Positions 9,549 through 20,934 of a DNA stretch of 64,000 bases are shown here, in pieces; the stretch's first letter is position 1; every line of letters starts with the position of its first letter. The DNA is from Ariolimax columbianus (Eukaryota; Mollusca; Gastropoda; Stylommatophora; Arionidae): contig JAVGWX010000004.1 in the NCBI GenBank assembly GCA_036924085.1, positions 43,170,793 through 43,234,792 of the forward strand, in the 5' to 3' direction. The notes below the pieces were generated by a model that worked only from the letters and a program-made list of their open reading frames with translations, did no database searches and was not told the DNA's origin. The position numbers and the translations under genes are program-made.

Positions 9549-12500
9549 TACTGCTACTTAGTCGCCCCTCTTCTACCTTGAGGTGTAGAGGTTTGCCAAA
9601 GAGAACGCCACACTGCTCTATCCGCAGTCTTTTTCCTGGCCTCTTTCCAATCCAGCCCTCTATCACCTAGGGACTGTCGTATGTTGTCTTCCCAACATAC
9701 TTTGGGATGTCCTGGGGGTCTGCGTCCTTGACTTTTTATCTCCCATTACCGCTTTGGTATCCGATCTTCTTCCATTCTACAGATATGGCCAAACCACTGT
9801 AGTTAGAACTGCTCCACTCGTGTCTGCAGGGGATGAACTTCAAGATTGCTACGCATTGTCTGGTTACGGATCTTGTCCCTTTTCGTCACCTGAACCACCT
9901 TTCTTAGATACCTCATTTCTGAAGTTTGTAATTGCCTTTCTTGGGCTGTAGTCATTGCCCATGACTCACATCCATATGTCATGACAGGCATATAGGTTGA
10001 GCGGTATACATCTATCTTTGTTTTCCTGCCTATTTCTCTTTTACTGAGGAAACCTCTGTTTATTGCATGGAAAAGTCTACTTGCTGCTGCCCCTCGTGCA
10101 GTTAACTCCTCTTTGATTCCTCCCCTGCTGTTTATTACCACTCCTAGATATTTAAAGTTGATGACCTGCTCAAGTGCTCGTGTTCCCAGGGTTATCTGAT
10201 GACTCTTTTCATCTCTGGCGATCACCATGGTTTTTGTTTAAGTTGCTGATGTGCATTACTCTCTTCTTCAACTCTTCCTCCCAGACCTGCAAGTTTATCT
10301 GGAGATGTGCGGATTTCGTGATCAGGGCCACATCATCTGCAAATGCTAGTTCCGATATGTAACTTCGTCTCATTTTCCAGTACCCTACTTCATACTTTTT
10401 TGTCCGTTCCTTGCAGGCTTTGATGACTTCATCCATAAGGAGTATGAAAAGGTACGGTGATAGAATGTCCCCCTGTCTTACTCCGCTAGTGGTCTTGAAC
10501 TCTCCTGGCTTTTGATTTGATGTCCGCACATAATTTCTGCATGTTTTATAGAAACTCTGTATGGCAGAGATCAGGGGTCCTGGGATGTTCTTCCTTGTCA
10601 GGCACTCCCAGAGTTTGTCCCAAGGAACTTAATCAAATACTTTCTCCAAAACCAAAAAGCAGAGATGCATCTCTTTATCATATTCAAAAGCCTTTTTACT
10701 TAGCTGTCTGAGTGTAAAGATAAGGTCTTGAGTACTTCTGTTTGCTCTAAGCCCACATTGAGTTTCATCCATATTTGGCTCTGCTAGACCTCTTAATCGC
10801 CGTTCTAGAATCCTAGAGGAGACTTTCCCGGGGACACTAAGAAGGGAAATACCTCTGTGATTTTCACATTGTCGATTGTCGTCCTTTTTAAATATTGGTA
10901 CTATTATTGCAACCTCCCAATCTCTTGGTATCTTCTTGTGGCGCTAAGCTGCCTTGAGAATCTTCATGAATAGTATCTCTCCTGCCGTTCCCATGTATTT
11001 AACAATTTCTGGTGTTATACGATCATGTCCTGCTGCTTTACCAATCTTAATTTTCTCCAATGCTGCCTTTAGTTCTTCCATTGTGCAATTATCGTTTCCC
11101 TCTATGGCTCCCTCTTCTTGAATTTGGACTGTTACTTCCAGAGCTTGATTTTCCTCCACTCCAAGAAGATCTGAGAAATATTTTTTCCATCTGTTCATTA
11201 CCTCTTCTGGGGCGGTCAACAGCGCATCTTGTTTATCTTTAACAAATTTCAGCGGGCATTCCTTTTCCTTCCTCATGTTCTTTAAGGTCCTGTAGAACAG
11301 TTTCTGGTTTTCTCCAGCATTGTTTTCCAGTTTCTCTCCAAATTCTTTCCAGGATTTCTGTTTGGCCTTGAGCACAGTCTTCTTTGCTTCCGTTCTAACA
11401 TTTACATATTCTGTATATTTCTTTGTTTGTTCTTCTGTATTCCTAGCCCCTAGGTATTGCTTCCATGCCTTTTTCTTTTCTCGTATTATTGTTTTCACTA
11501 CTTCTGCCCACCATGGTGTACTCTTTCTCTTCCACCCTTCTTTGGTTTGATCGAATGCCTCTTTGAGGATGTCTTTGAATTTTACCCAGAGCATTTCCAT
11601 ATCTTCTTCAGATTCCTCTATCCTTTCTATTGCTGTTGTTATGAGCCCTTGGTATCTCCTCTTAACATCTGGTTCTCGTAGTTTGTAAGCCTTAATTTTA
11701 TTTTCCCCTCGTGTGTTATGTTTCATGCTTGCTGATGGGTGTTGCCTGGCTGGATAGTGTTTTTCAATTTCTCTCTTTATTTTAACTAGGTGGTGGTCGC
11801 TTCCTATCTTTGGTCCTCTGAACACTCTAGCATCCTTTACATACTTGAAATCAGTTTTCCTCACTATTGCATAGTCAATTATGGATCTTTCATTTCTTGC
11901 CGGCTCGCATCTTGTGTAGGCATGGATACGCTTGTGTGGAAACCTTGTATTTGTAATGACAAGGTTTTGTTCACTGTAGAATCTCAGCAGTCGTTTTCCA
12001 TTGTCATTTAAGACATCATCCCCATACCTACCGATCACTCCATCCATCTAGAATAGTCGCATCCAACTCTTGCGTTGAAGTCTCCAAGGAGAAGTATTTC
12101 ATGATGGCAATCGTCAATGGTCCTTTGAAGAAGCTCATAAAATTCATCTTTTATGTCAGTGCTCTAATCTTCGTTTGGTGCATACACAGTGACGATATCC
12201 ATTTGACTATCCTCCTCTTGTAGATTTAGAGCCATCAGTCGTTCTGAAATGAACTTCCATCCTTTAATGTTTGCTTTGTTGTTACTATTCACTATACAGC
12301 CAACCTCTGGCCTGGCTCGTTCACTCATGGGAACTCCGCTGTAGTATAACATGTTGCCGTCATGGTCCAGAACGCCCTGTCCCTTTTTCTTTGTTTCTGT
12401 AAGTGCCAAGACTGTCAATTTTGCTCTCTTCATCTCCTCTATTAGTTCATGTTCTTTTCCGTTTATACTTCTTACATTCCATGTTCCGTAAATCGTGGTC

Positions 12501-12765
12501 CTTATTTCTCGCCTGTTCGTCGCCGTTGAGATCAGTCCGGTTTTCTCTATGTTTTGACTTGTAATCGTTTTTTAAGACAAAAAGGTAATTAGCCTGTTGT
12601 GTCTTTGCATGGTAGAGGGGCTGCCTCCTTACAGCCTCTATGCCTGCCGACCCGTTTTTGTCCACGGCTGCTTATTTATTCGTAGCTAACCTCCAAATTA
12701 GGAGGCCTTTCAGCAATCCGCAACCCTGCTGACGCGCCTGGTAGGAGGTAGGTTCCTCCCCCAGG
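9549..12765 (-). mobile_element. RTE-like non-LTR retrotransposon, near full length
   Basis: This 3.2-kb element is flanked by the perfect 16-bp direct repeat GATTCGGCATTTCTAC. On the minus strand it starts with a GC-rich leader containing the short inverted repeat CCTCCTAATTTGGAGG. It carries an endonuclease-RT coding region without an RNase H domain and ends in a short AGTAGCAGTA tail rather than poly(A). The length, single ORF and domain order fit RTE-type LINEs; the exact clade is inference. The insertion looks complete, but the ORF has several stops and frameshifts. Confidence 0.92.
9803..12665 (-). pseudogene. Endonuclease-reverse transcriptase ORF, broken
   Basis: The protein would make the cDNA copy of the LINE. 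The endonuclease domain shows ALTETKKKG, VTVYAPNED, LLGDFNARVG and SIIDYAIV, and ends in the catalytic GSDHHLV (about 11,800). A charged linker with KSTPWWAEVVKT follows. The RT shows KAAGHDRITPEIVKY, NHRGISLLSVPGK, FD-VPWDKL, SGVRQGDILSPYLF, an intact catalytic AFADDVAL near 10,324-10,347, and FKYLGVVINSRGG. Breaks are a stop at about 12,161, a frameshift near 12,050, a stop at 10,944, a stop in place of Lys or Arg after FD at 10,629-10,631, and a frameshift near 10,220. The longest open piece is 367 codons (10,944-12,047). The active-site residues survive, so decay is probably recent. Confidence 0.92.
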
Positions 12766-12781
12766 GATTCGGCATTTCTAC
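12766..12781. repeat. Target-site duplication, right copy
   Basis: GATTCGGCATTTCTAC, identical to 9533-9548. Confidence 0.93.
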
Positions 12782-12849
12782 AAATCGCTATTCAAACTAC
12801 AGGCTATTGCAATAAACTATGTACGAATATCAAGGTTCCACTGCATGTG

Positions 12850-12985
12850 TACGAACGTACGTACCTACCCACCTACGTACGTATCCCAACCTACCAACTT
12901 ACGTTCGTGGCTACCCACCTACGTACGTAGCTAACCACCTACGTACGTATCCCACCCACCTACCTACCTATATATATATATATGC
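12850..12985. repeat. ACGTACGTACC-type simple repeat plus TA tract
   Basis: Irregular tandem CCTACGTACGTA and CCTACCTA units, followed by a short TA run at about 12,969-12,982. Confidence 0.85.
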
Positions 12986-15448
12986 GTGTATATGTGTGCA
13001 AGTACATGTGTATGTATGTGAATGTGTGAGTGAATGTGTGTGTGTGTGTATGTGTGTGTGTGTGTGTGTGTACCAATTACATAGGTACAGCACAGTTAGG
13101 AAATACGAGAAGTGGGATGGTGTGCGGATATAGTTTGTGTTTGCATGTGTGTGTTTGTGTGTTTGAATGCGTTAAACAAATAATGTAACATACACGTCTA
13201 GATAAAATAATTATGTGAGCCATTTTATCTGTATGTGTGCTTGTGAGTGTGTATGTGTGTGTATTGAAAAACAGGAAGTATTATGTGAAAGTTTTGTTTG
13301 ACATTCTGTTCGTATGTGTGTGATTATAAATGGGTGTCTGTGTGTGAGTGCGCGTGTGTTTGTCTGCATGCGTGTGTCTGTGAGTGTCTTTACTTGTTTG
13401 TGCATGTCTGTGTGTGTGGGTGTGTCTGTGAATGTGTTTGCTTACGTGTGTCTGGGAGTGTGTTTACTTGTTTGTGTGTGGATGTGTTGACTTACGTGTG
13501 TCTGTGTGTGTGTGTGTTTGGTTGCATATGTGTATGCTGGTGTGATTGCTTACGTGTGTGCCTGAGAGTGTGATTGCTTGTGTGTGTGTCTGTGGGTATG
13601 ATTGCCTGCGTGTGTCTGTTGGTGTGATTGCTTGCGTGTGTGTGCTTGCTTGAGTGTGTATTTGGGTGTGTGTTTGTTTGCGTGTGTGTCTGAGGATGTG
13701 TTTGTTTGCGTGTGTGTCTGTGTATATGTGTCTGAATGTGTGTTTACTTGTGCATGTGCCTGTGAGTGTGTTTGTTTGTGTGTCTGTGTTTGTTTACTTG
13801 TTTGTAGATGTCTGTGTTTGTGTGTGTATGTTTGCGTGTTTCTATAAATGTGTTTGCTTACGTGTATGCCTGTGAATATGTTTGCTTGCGTGTATGACTT
13901 GCGTGTGTTTGCTTGCGTATATGTATGTGTGTGTTTACCTGAGTGTATGTCTGTATGTTTTTGCTTGCGTGTATGTCTTGTGTGTGTTTACTTGCGTGTA
14001 TGTCTGTGTGTGTTTGCTTGAGTGTATGTCTATGTGTGTTTGCTTACGTGTATGTCTGTGTGTGTTTGTTTGTGTGTATGTTTGTGTGTCTTTGCTTACG
14101 TGTATGTCTGTGTGTGTTTGCTTGTGTGTATGTTTGTGCGTGCTTGCTTGCGTGTTTGTCTGTGTGTGTTTGCTTCCGTGTATATTTGTGTGTGTTTGCT
14201 TGAGTGTATGTCTGCGCGTGTTTGCTTGCGTGTATGTCTGTGTTGTTTGCTTACGTGTGTTTCTGTGAATAAGCTTGCTTGCGTATATGTCTGTGTGTAT
14301 TTGCTTTCGTGTATGTCTGTGTGTATTTGCTTGTTTGTGATTGTCTGTGTGTTTGCTTGTTTGCGGATGTCTGTGTGTGTTTGCTTGTTTGTGGATGTCA
14401 GTGAATATGTTTGCTTGCGTGTAAGCATGTTTGTGTGTATTTGCTTGCGTGTATGTCCGTGTGTGTTTGCTTGCGTGTGCGTCTGTGGGTGTTTGCTTAC
14501 GTATGGGTATGTAGGTGTGTTTGTTTTGTATGTGTGTTTATGTTTGTGTTTGTTTGTGTGTGCCTCTTTGTTTGCGTTTATGTGTGAGTGCTTATATGTG
14601 TTAGCGTTTGTAGATATGGTAGTATTTGTTTTGTTAGTGTGTGTATGTGTTTAGGTGTGTTTTCCATGGCGTGGTTGGATTGTGTGTTTGTATCTGTTTG
14701 TTTGTCTTTTGTCGTGTGTGATTCTGTGATTGTGTTTGTGCATGTCTGTTTGTATGTGTGTGTGTTTATGTGTAAGTGCTTGAAGGTGTGTGTTTATGTG
14801 CAAATGTAGGAAAGTGTGTGTATATGTAAGTGATTGTGTGTTTGTGTATGTCATTATGTTGTGTGTTTATGTGATTGTGTATGTTTGTGTGTATTTATGT
14901 GTGACTGGGTGTAGGTGTGAGCTCGTAGGTGTGTGTTTATATGCGAGTCTTTATAAATGTGTTTATGTGTGACTGATTAGATTTCTGTGTATATCTATGC
15001 GTGTATTTTTTGCAGGTGTGTCTTTATATATGCCTGTGTATTTGAATGTATTTGCATGTGTTATTGTCTGTCGGTATGTGTTTATCTGTGTCATTTTATG
15101 CGCGTATTTGTGTGCATCTATTTGTGTGTCTGTATGTCTGTTTGCATGTCTGTGTTTTTATTTGCATTTGCTTGCGTGCTTGTATATGTGTTTATATGCT
15201 AATGTGTGTTTCCCTGCGCATATGTTGTTTGGTTGTGTTTATTTGTGATTATTTGTGGGTGTTGCATTTAATTGCACACGTGTTTGTGTGTGTGTTTGTG
15301 CGTGTTGCTTGCAAGTGTGCTTTGTGTGTGTGTGTGTGTGTTTATGTTTGCGCGTTTATATGTAGGTGTTTTGGTACGTTTTTGTTGAGTGTTCGGTGTG
15401 TTTTTATGTATTTGTTTATGTGTTTATATATATACATATGTGTGAGTA

Positions 15449-15479
<31 letters not shown>

Positions 15480-15800
15480 TTGTGACTGTATGCACTCTCA
15501 TCCCTATATTTGTGCAAACGTTTATATGTTAGTGTTTGTATATGTGTGGATGTGTGTCTTTCTAACTGTGTATGTGTGTGTATGTGTGTATGTGTTTGTT
15601 TGTGTGTTTGTCTATATGTGTAGGTGTGTGCTTGTGTGTATTTGTATGTGTTTGTTTGTATATGTATGTATGCCTGCGTGTGTCTGTGAATGTGTTTGCT
15701 TATATATGTGTCTGTGTGTGCTTGTGTGTGTGTTTGTCAGTGTGGGTGTTTTTGTGTGTGTCGTTATATCTATTGTTTTTGTGTGCACACGCGCCCAGTT
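12986..15800. repeat. TG-rich compound satellite, 2.8 kb
   Basis: TG dinucleotides are mixed with longer phrases. From about 13,900 to 14,500 GTGTTTGCTTGCGTGTATG recurs with a periodicity of about 24-26 bp. Stop codons are scarce on both strands because of the composition, giving Cys/Val-rich frames up to 256 codons on plus and Thr/His/Lys-rich frames on minus. These overlap in several frames at once, so I treat them as artefacts. Alternating purine-pyrimidine tracts could form Z-DNA. Confidence 0.95.
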
Positions 15801-15949
15801 TATATTTGTGTGTTGAGGAACTGAGGTGTTTTGAAACGCGAATTACAGAGCTGCTGTTTGTTTCTCTCTAAGTTTGTCTTATCATGGCGTTACGTGCATT
15901 TGAGTTAGTTTTTAACTGATCACAAGAACATCAATACACGTTATTTATT
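15801..15949. other. No recognisable feature
   Basis: Short unique stretch between the TG-rich repeat and a LINE 3' end. Confidence 0.4.
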
Positions 15950-16325
15950 TAACTTCTTCATCTTCGTCTTCTTCTTCTATCAACTAATGCTATGCTTCTA
16001 ATTAGGTGATGTTCACGTATAGACTGCGCGTTTCAGGTCATCGCCGGTCCTTACCAGCTTTTTGAGCCAGACTGCCTCTCTTTAGTCTGCATTCTTGTGA
16101 CAGTCCTGTAGGATATGTTTTGGTGTTTTCTTGGATGCTCCGCATTCGCATGTGGCGGTGTCTCTAAGGTCCGTTCTGTGGAGGTGGGCCTTGAGTATGT
16201 AATGTCCCGTTCTAAGTTAGAAAATCTTTGTCTGCCCATCTCTGCCAGGTTTATGCTATCATTCTCTGGTTTGTATGTTATCTGCTGGTCTCTCCATTCC
16301 GCCCGCTATTCATTCAGTAACAATA
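15950..16325 (-). pseudogene. 3' end of a LINE with CxC-H-C motif
   Basis: The minus strand reads LKAHLHRTDL, then TATCECGASKKTPKHILQDC. This is the zinc-knuckle-like C-x-C, H, C motif found C-terminal to RNase H in I/R1-group LINEs. A stop follows, and the copy ends in a GAA-rich tail (CTTCTTCATCTTCGTCTTCTT on plus at about 15,955). It is a 5'-truncated relic, distinct in sequence from the RNase H LINE at 26,435-29,620. Confidence 0.75.
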
Positions 16326-16329
16326 TTTA

Positions 16330-16823
16330 AGGAGAAGCTTTATCGCGTTAATAATACTCAGCAATGCATGTCTGTGGATAACTATACAAATTAGATTCAA
16401 TAGCTTGCATTTTGGTATTCTGTATAACAAAGGGATTAATCCGTTTGTCAGTCTCTGACATGCAATCAAACACATTTTTACTATTAGCTCGAGAGATGTC
16501 AGCGGAAATGTTAAAGTAGCTTTTCGCAGATGCGCGAAACCAACATAATGTGTTGAAAAGATGTTAAGAGAATTTCATGTTTCATGAGATGTTCTTATCC
16601 GTGAATAGGCTGGCGATATAAGTTAATGTGTGTTTATGTGGTCCTTGTTGAGCAAGTTATATTATGTGACCATTAGGAAGTAAAAAAACGGGCTGACATA
16701 TTTGTTCATTGATTACCATTACCTAAAGACCCTTAGGAAAACTAACTCAAATGAGTCGTAGTAGATAATGATGCAACAATTTTGTTATGTAAGCACTTCG
16801 TAGGCAGTATACGTCCGCTATTA
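16330..16823. other. No recognisable feature
   Basis: AT-rich sequence with no element or frame recognised. Confidence 0.5.
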
Positions 16824-16835
16824 AATCACTAATGG

Positions 16836-17192
16836 GGATCAAGGTGTTGAGCAGCGCATGAGTTGCGGTGGTCAGCGACCCATAACTGACTGCTAGCATC
16901 AGGGTCAGCGAACCAGAGCTGCCAAGACCCTTCTACACCTCCACGCGGTGATCCTGGATAACAGGAGGGCAGACTGGCTAAGGAGAAGGGATCGAAGAGG
17001 GAATGCTAACCCGGTACTAAAAAAATACTTGATAAAGTCGGATGTGTTGGACCTAAAGGTGAAAATATCGCAGCCAAGCTGTAAACTACGACACAACGCA
17101 TTCCGTTCTCTGGACTACATTCTGCCACTTAAGCCCTTTCAGGGTTTGGTACCGGGAGATTGGGAACGAAGAAGAAGAAGAAGAAGAAGAAG
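16836..17192 (+). mobile_element. SINE-A copy 4, full length with TSD
   Basis: Complete family member from GGATCAAGGTGTTGAGCAGC to GAACGAAGAAGAAG. It is flanked by AATCACTAATGG at 16,824-16,835 and 17,193-17,204 (12 bp, perfect). The (GAA)n tail has about 9 units. With copy 6 it defines the family limits. Confidence 0.95.
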
Positions 17193-17398
17193 AATCACTA
17201 ATGGAATTTTAACACTACGGTGTCTGAGATTTATGCAGTGGTTCCCAAGTTTGTATGTCTGCACTCCTGAAACGTAGTGGCCAGTACACCGCAGACGTGA
17301 AGGTCGGGAGCCATGTTTGGTTTAGTTGAGATTGCTTGCAAAATGCCAATCGGCTTCATATCGAAATCATTTGACTGAGACTTATAGAAAAAATGTAG

Positions 17399-17399
<1 letters not shown>

Positions 17400-17463
<64 letters not shown>
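17400..17463. repeat. (TA)n microsatellite, about 31 units
   Basis: Uninterrupted TA dinucleotides. Confidence 0.97.
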
Positions 17464-17466
<3 letters not shown>

Positions 17467-17489
17467 GGAAAGGAAGAATAAATATACTG

Positions 17490-17800
17490 ATCAGACATGT
17501 TAGTCAGAGTTAGGCAAAACCGACTTGTCAAGACCCTGACCTTGGCTTCCTCATAACACTTTCTGGAAACGGGTTGTTTTTTTGGCAGTCTGACTAACAA
17601 GCTGATGGATCTACGTGATCCCCGTAGTAGTGAGCTACACGCAGATGAAGCAAAGCATAGCACATCCACCTGATGGACCCCGGTAAATTTCATGAGTACG
17701 CTTGGGATGTGAAGAGAGCTTACTGTAACCGACCACTTAACGTCCTTTAAGGACACACAAAAGAGTAAACTTTCTCACTGTGGGCATTCAAAACAACAAC
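17490..17800 (-). repeat. Dispersed repeat Y, copy 1 (inverted)
   Basis: The reverse complement aligns with 18,763-19,060: GATGCCCAC-TGAGAAAGTT, TTTTGTGTGCC, TCACATCCC, TATGC-TTGCTTCATC, GGGATCAC, AACC-GTTTCCAG. Identity is moderate, so the duplication is old. It contains only one unit of what is a minisatellite in copy 2. Element type unknown. Confidence 0.75.
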
Positions 17801-18019
17801 ATATTTATATACGTGGCTAGTAAAACACTTATAACATGGTACTTTCTCAGAAAATGGCGAATTGTGTGAACTATTGATAGTTCTGTATCTCGTTGGTTGC
17901 CCACATTCCTACTTGTCCTCTCAATCACCTCACTTCCCGAGATACTCGTTTGATTTCAAAGCTCTGCAGTCTAAATTGCAGATTACATTTTTGTGGTGTC
18001 ATCATCATGCAGGTGGTCA

Positions 18020-18260
18020 ATGATCGATTTCACAATACCCCCCTTGCTCCTACCAACCCATAGCCAGTTTCCAAAATACCCCCCTTGCTCCTACCAACCC
18101 ATAACCGGATTCCAAATTATCCCCCCCCCCCCAACCCCCTGGCACAAAGTCATATTTTAAAATAATCTCCTCCCCCCTATCCATAGCCAGATTTTAAATT
18201 ACCCCCTCCCCCATTTGCATATAGCCAGATTCCAAAATTCCCCCACCCCACCCTGCCCAC
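18020..18260. repeat. C-rich imperfect repeat, 4-5 units
   Basis: Units of roughly 45-60 bp each carry CCATAGCCAG followed by a pyrimidine run (up to 12 consecutive C). Strong strand asymmetry: G-rich on minus. Confidence 0.8.
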
Positions 18261-18762
18261 GTCGAATGTACCCGCAATGAGAGCTTGTGCAACCAGAATG
18301 TTGATGTAATAGTTAGTTGTTCAATTTGGGCCCATAATCTACAGCAATTTTTGCTAAAACTATTTTATGTAATGCATTTAATATTTGCAAGCAGTCTTAG
18401 ATGGTCAGTGACTTTAAGGGTTTCTTATCAATAAATGTAAAGGGTACGTGGATTTAGCACAGTAGTATATAGCTTATATATTTAAAAAAAATTACATGAC
18501 ATAGTGACCCAAGCATTACATTTAACAGTACATCACAGCCGAATTGTTGTAAGACAATTCGAATGTGTACTATTATCTCACAGAAACGAGTGCAGAATCT
18601 GTACGTCACATACGATTTTACTTAGTGAGAACAGTCAATGATAAATAACCTGTAAACATTGGAGATTTATAGCCATGTTCTAGTGCGCGTAGTGGGGCAT
18701 ATGGTGAAAGTGTCATCAACTTGGTTTGGCATGTGAACTACTTCAATATAAATCTGTCGACT
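18261..18762. other. No recognisable feature
   Basis: Spacer between the two inverted copies of repeat Y. No gene or element seen. Confidence 0.45.
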
Positions 18763-19023
18763 CTTAAGTTGTTGTTTGATGCCCACAATGAGAAAGTTAA
18801 CTTTTTTGTGTGCCCTGAGACGGATGTTAAATGTCGAGTTTTGGAAGCTTTCCTCACATCCCGAGCATGCTGATGACGGTTGACCGCGGTCCTCCAGGCG
18901 GTTACGCTATGCTTGGCTTCATCTTCACTATTATAGGGATCACATCGATCTACATCTCGTCAGCCAGGCTGCCTTGAAAACAGCCTGTTTCCAGGGTACG
19001 CTACAAGGAAGAGAGATTGAGGT
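18763..19023 (+). repeat. Dispersed repeat Y, copy 2
   Basis: Inverted relative to 17,490-17,800, with the same block order. Its distal end passes directly into the 37-bp minisatellite, whose unit is part of the element. Confidence 0.75.
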
Positions 19024-19299
19024 CTTGGTCAGTGTATTGTGTCTGACCCTGACGCGACGTCCTGGTCAGTGTATTGTGCCTGACCCTGGCGCGATGTTCT
19101 GGTCAGTATATTGTGCCTGACCCTGACGCGACGTCCTGGTCAGTGTATTGTGCCTGACCCTGGCGCGATGTCCTGGTCAGTATATTGTGCCTGACCCTGG
19201 CGCGATGTTCTGGTCAGTGTATTGTGCCTGACCCTGGCGCGATGTTCTGGTCAGTGTATTGTGCCTGACCCTGACGCGATGTCCTGGTCAGTATATTGT
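19024..19299. repeat. 37-bp minisatellite, about 7.5 copies
   Basis: GGTCAGTGTATTGTG and CTGACCCTG-CGCGA recur at exactly 37 bp, with A/G variation (GACGCGACG against GGCGCGATG) that partly alternates between units. Confidence 0.95.
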
Positions 19300-19318
19300 G
19301 CCAGAAAGCACAAACGTC

Positions 19319-19590
19319 TCAGTTCCCCGACGACTCTAAGATATTCCCAACTGTTACAGGTTGAAGAAAATTCAATCCATCTCGTTGCCAGTATTCTTCC
19401 TTCTCTCGGAGCACGTTCTCTTTACATATCTTCCAGTACTCGATATCTATTTTAGAGTGGACATCACGTGTCAAGTCTTTAACATCACACAATTTGAAAG
19501 TGGGGTTCTGTGCAGCGACTTGTCCTTTCATTGCAGTCCAAACATGTTCTACCGGACTAAGGTGTGAGTGGTAAGATGGGAGTGAAAGAG
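19319..19590 (-). pseudogene. C-terminal fragment of a DDE transposase
   Basis: The minus strand reads SLPSYHSHLSPVEHVWTAMK, then NPTFKLCDVKDL, IDIEYWKICK, VLREKEEYWQRDG and a stop. The phrase LP-YH--LSPVE--W---K is the tail of the DDE/D endonuclease domain in Tc1/IS630-type transposases (usual form LPPYHCxxNPIExxWAQVK). About 80 codons are open and the rest of the gene is not visible. Exact family not determined. Confidence 0.7.
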
Positions 19591-19659
19591 AAGTGAATTT
19601 TTTCCCTGTTGTGTAACGATTTTGTCAATGTGACACATCTCTGTGTTAACCTTACTTTT

Positions 19660-19832
19660 TCGACTGCTAATTTTTAGCCAATCTGCTCTGTTGCAGCTTG
19701 TTATCCAAGATCATCGCGTGGAGATGTAGAAGGGTCTTGGCACCTGTGGTTCGTTGGCTCTCACGCTAGCAGTCAGCTTTGTGTCGCTCACCTCTGCAGC
19801 TCATGCACTGCTCAGCACCATGATCTCGGAAT
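19660..19832 (-). mobile_element. SINE-A copy 5, 5' half only
   Basis: The minus strand shows ATCATGGTGCTGAGCAGTGC, GCTGACTGCTAGCGTGAG and CCACGCGATGATC, then breaks off after CAGATTGGCT. The 3' half is missing, which is unusual for target-primed insertion and points to a later deletion. Confidence 0.8.
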
Positions 19833-20409
19833 AACTAGTTCTAAATGGCTATCGTCATAATATGCATGTTCCTTAGCAAGCCACCATTATTTTTATTGTG
19901 CGTGTCCATCCAGTTCAACGTGGTCGTCCTTACCGTTTGTAGACTTTGATTGAAACAGTAGCTCTGGGTCATTGACGAGACCATCCACTCTTTGCCGCAA
20001 GTATAATGTCTTGTCCTTTAAAAAAATAATATTCATTTGCTTGTCGCTGTCAGCTAATTATAATTTTTTTCCTCATAAGTGTGGTGGGCACTAACCCCCG
20101 ATTTGTTCAAATACACGATATTGTAATTTTCCATCCTTCTCTCGCGAATCTCCTCAAAAATTTGCTTCGGGCAATTATGAAGACAGTAACATCAAAACTA
20201 ACGGAAATGGAATTCAACGGACTTGATGATCTGGACCTTGCCAGTGAATTTCATCTTCTGTCACAAAACTCTAGTCAGAAGCAAAATAAAAAAAAAGATA
20301 TTTAATGAGAGGTCACATCAGCTGGGGCTGATTTGCGGAATTTATGGAGATATAAAGAATTTAATCCTCCCCCAATAATAAAACACTCCAATCCAATGCG
20401 CAGCCCCCT
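19833..20409. other. No recognisable feature
   Basis: One 74-codon plus frame (20,081-20,305) has no recognisable domain. Otherwise AT-rich. Confidence 0.45.
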
Positions 20410-20790
20410 CTTAACTTATGCCCGTAAAAAAAAGAGAACAAAATCAACAATCAAATGTTTCATAATTTCATAAATGGGTGCCTGCACAGAATAAAAAGAT
20501 TGAAATGGTATGAGATCACTAATATCGAGTTTTGGAAAGCACCAGATAGAGAGCAGAATATGAATTGACGTGAAAACTACGGCGTTGAATAGGACACACA
20601 TAAAGGAAACAAACTCATATCATTACACTGTAGCCTTTTTCTGGAATCCCTTAGGCAATAGAAGTAGAGAAGGACCAAAAACACACATGGAGAAGACAGC
20701 TCGAGACAAAAAATAAAGGAAGCAGGAAAACCGTAAGGAGAACTGAAGCAGCTGTGTCAGGGCAGTATAACCTGACCTTCATTTGTTAAA
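20410..20790 (+). pseudogene. LINE RT C-terminal arm, decayed
   Basis: Plus-strand pieces across frames read CLHRIKRLKWYEITN, WKAPDREQ, FWNPLGNRSREGPK and THMEKTARD. They match the C-terminal arm LRRIL-I-WPD-ISNE, WNPQGKRSRGRPK, TWRR of the same LINE type as 62,150-63,780. Stops and frameshifts are frequent. Confidence 0.65.
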
Positions 20791-20934
20791 GACCTGTGCT
20801 AAACATGGAACTCAAAGGTTTTGATTGGTTTATATTAGACACAATGGAACCACTTTTACAACTACCTGAACATGTGTAGACTAGAAAGTATGGGCCTTAT
20901 AAACAACTATGATAATCTTCAAGAACAACAATAA

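Noticed and set aside
14096..14428. Thr/His/Gln-rich minus-strand frame
   Set aside because: Antisense of the TG repeat; composition artefact.
13298..15871. Long Cys/Val/Leu-rich frames (up to 256 codons) resembling membrane or cysteine-rich proteins
   Set aside because: They are translations of TG-rich repeats, open in several frames and on both strands at once, with no other coding signal.
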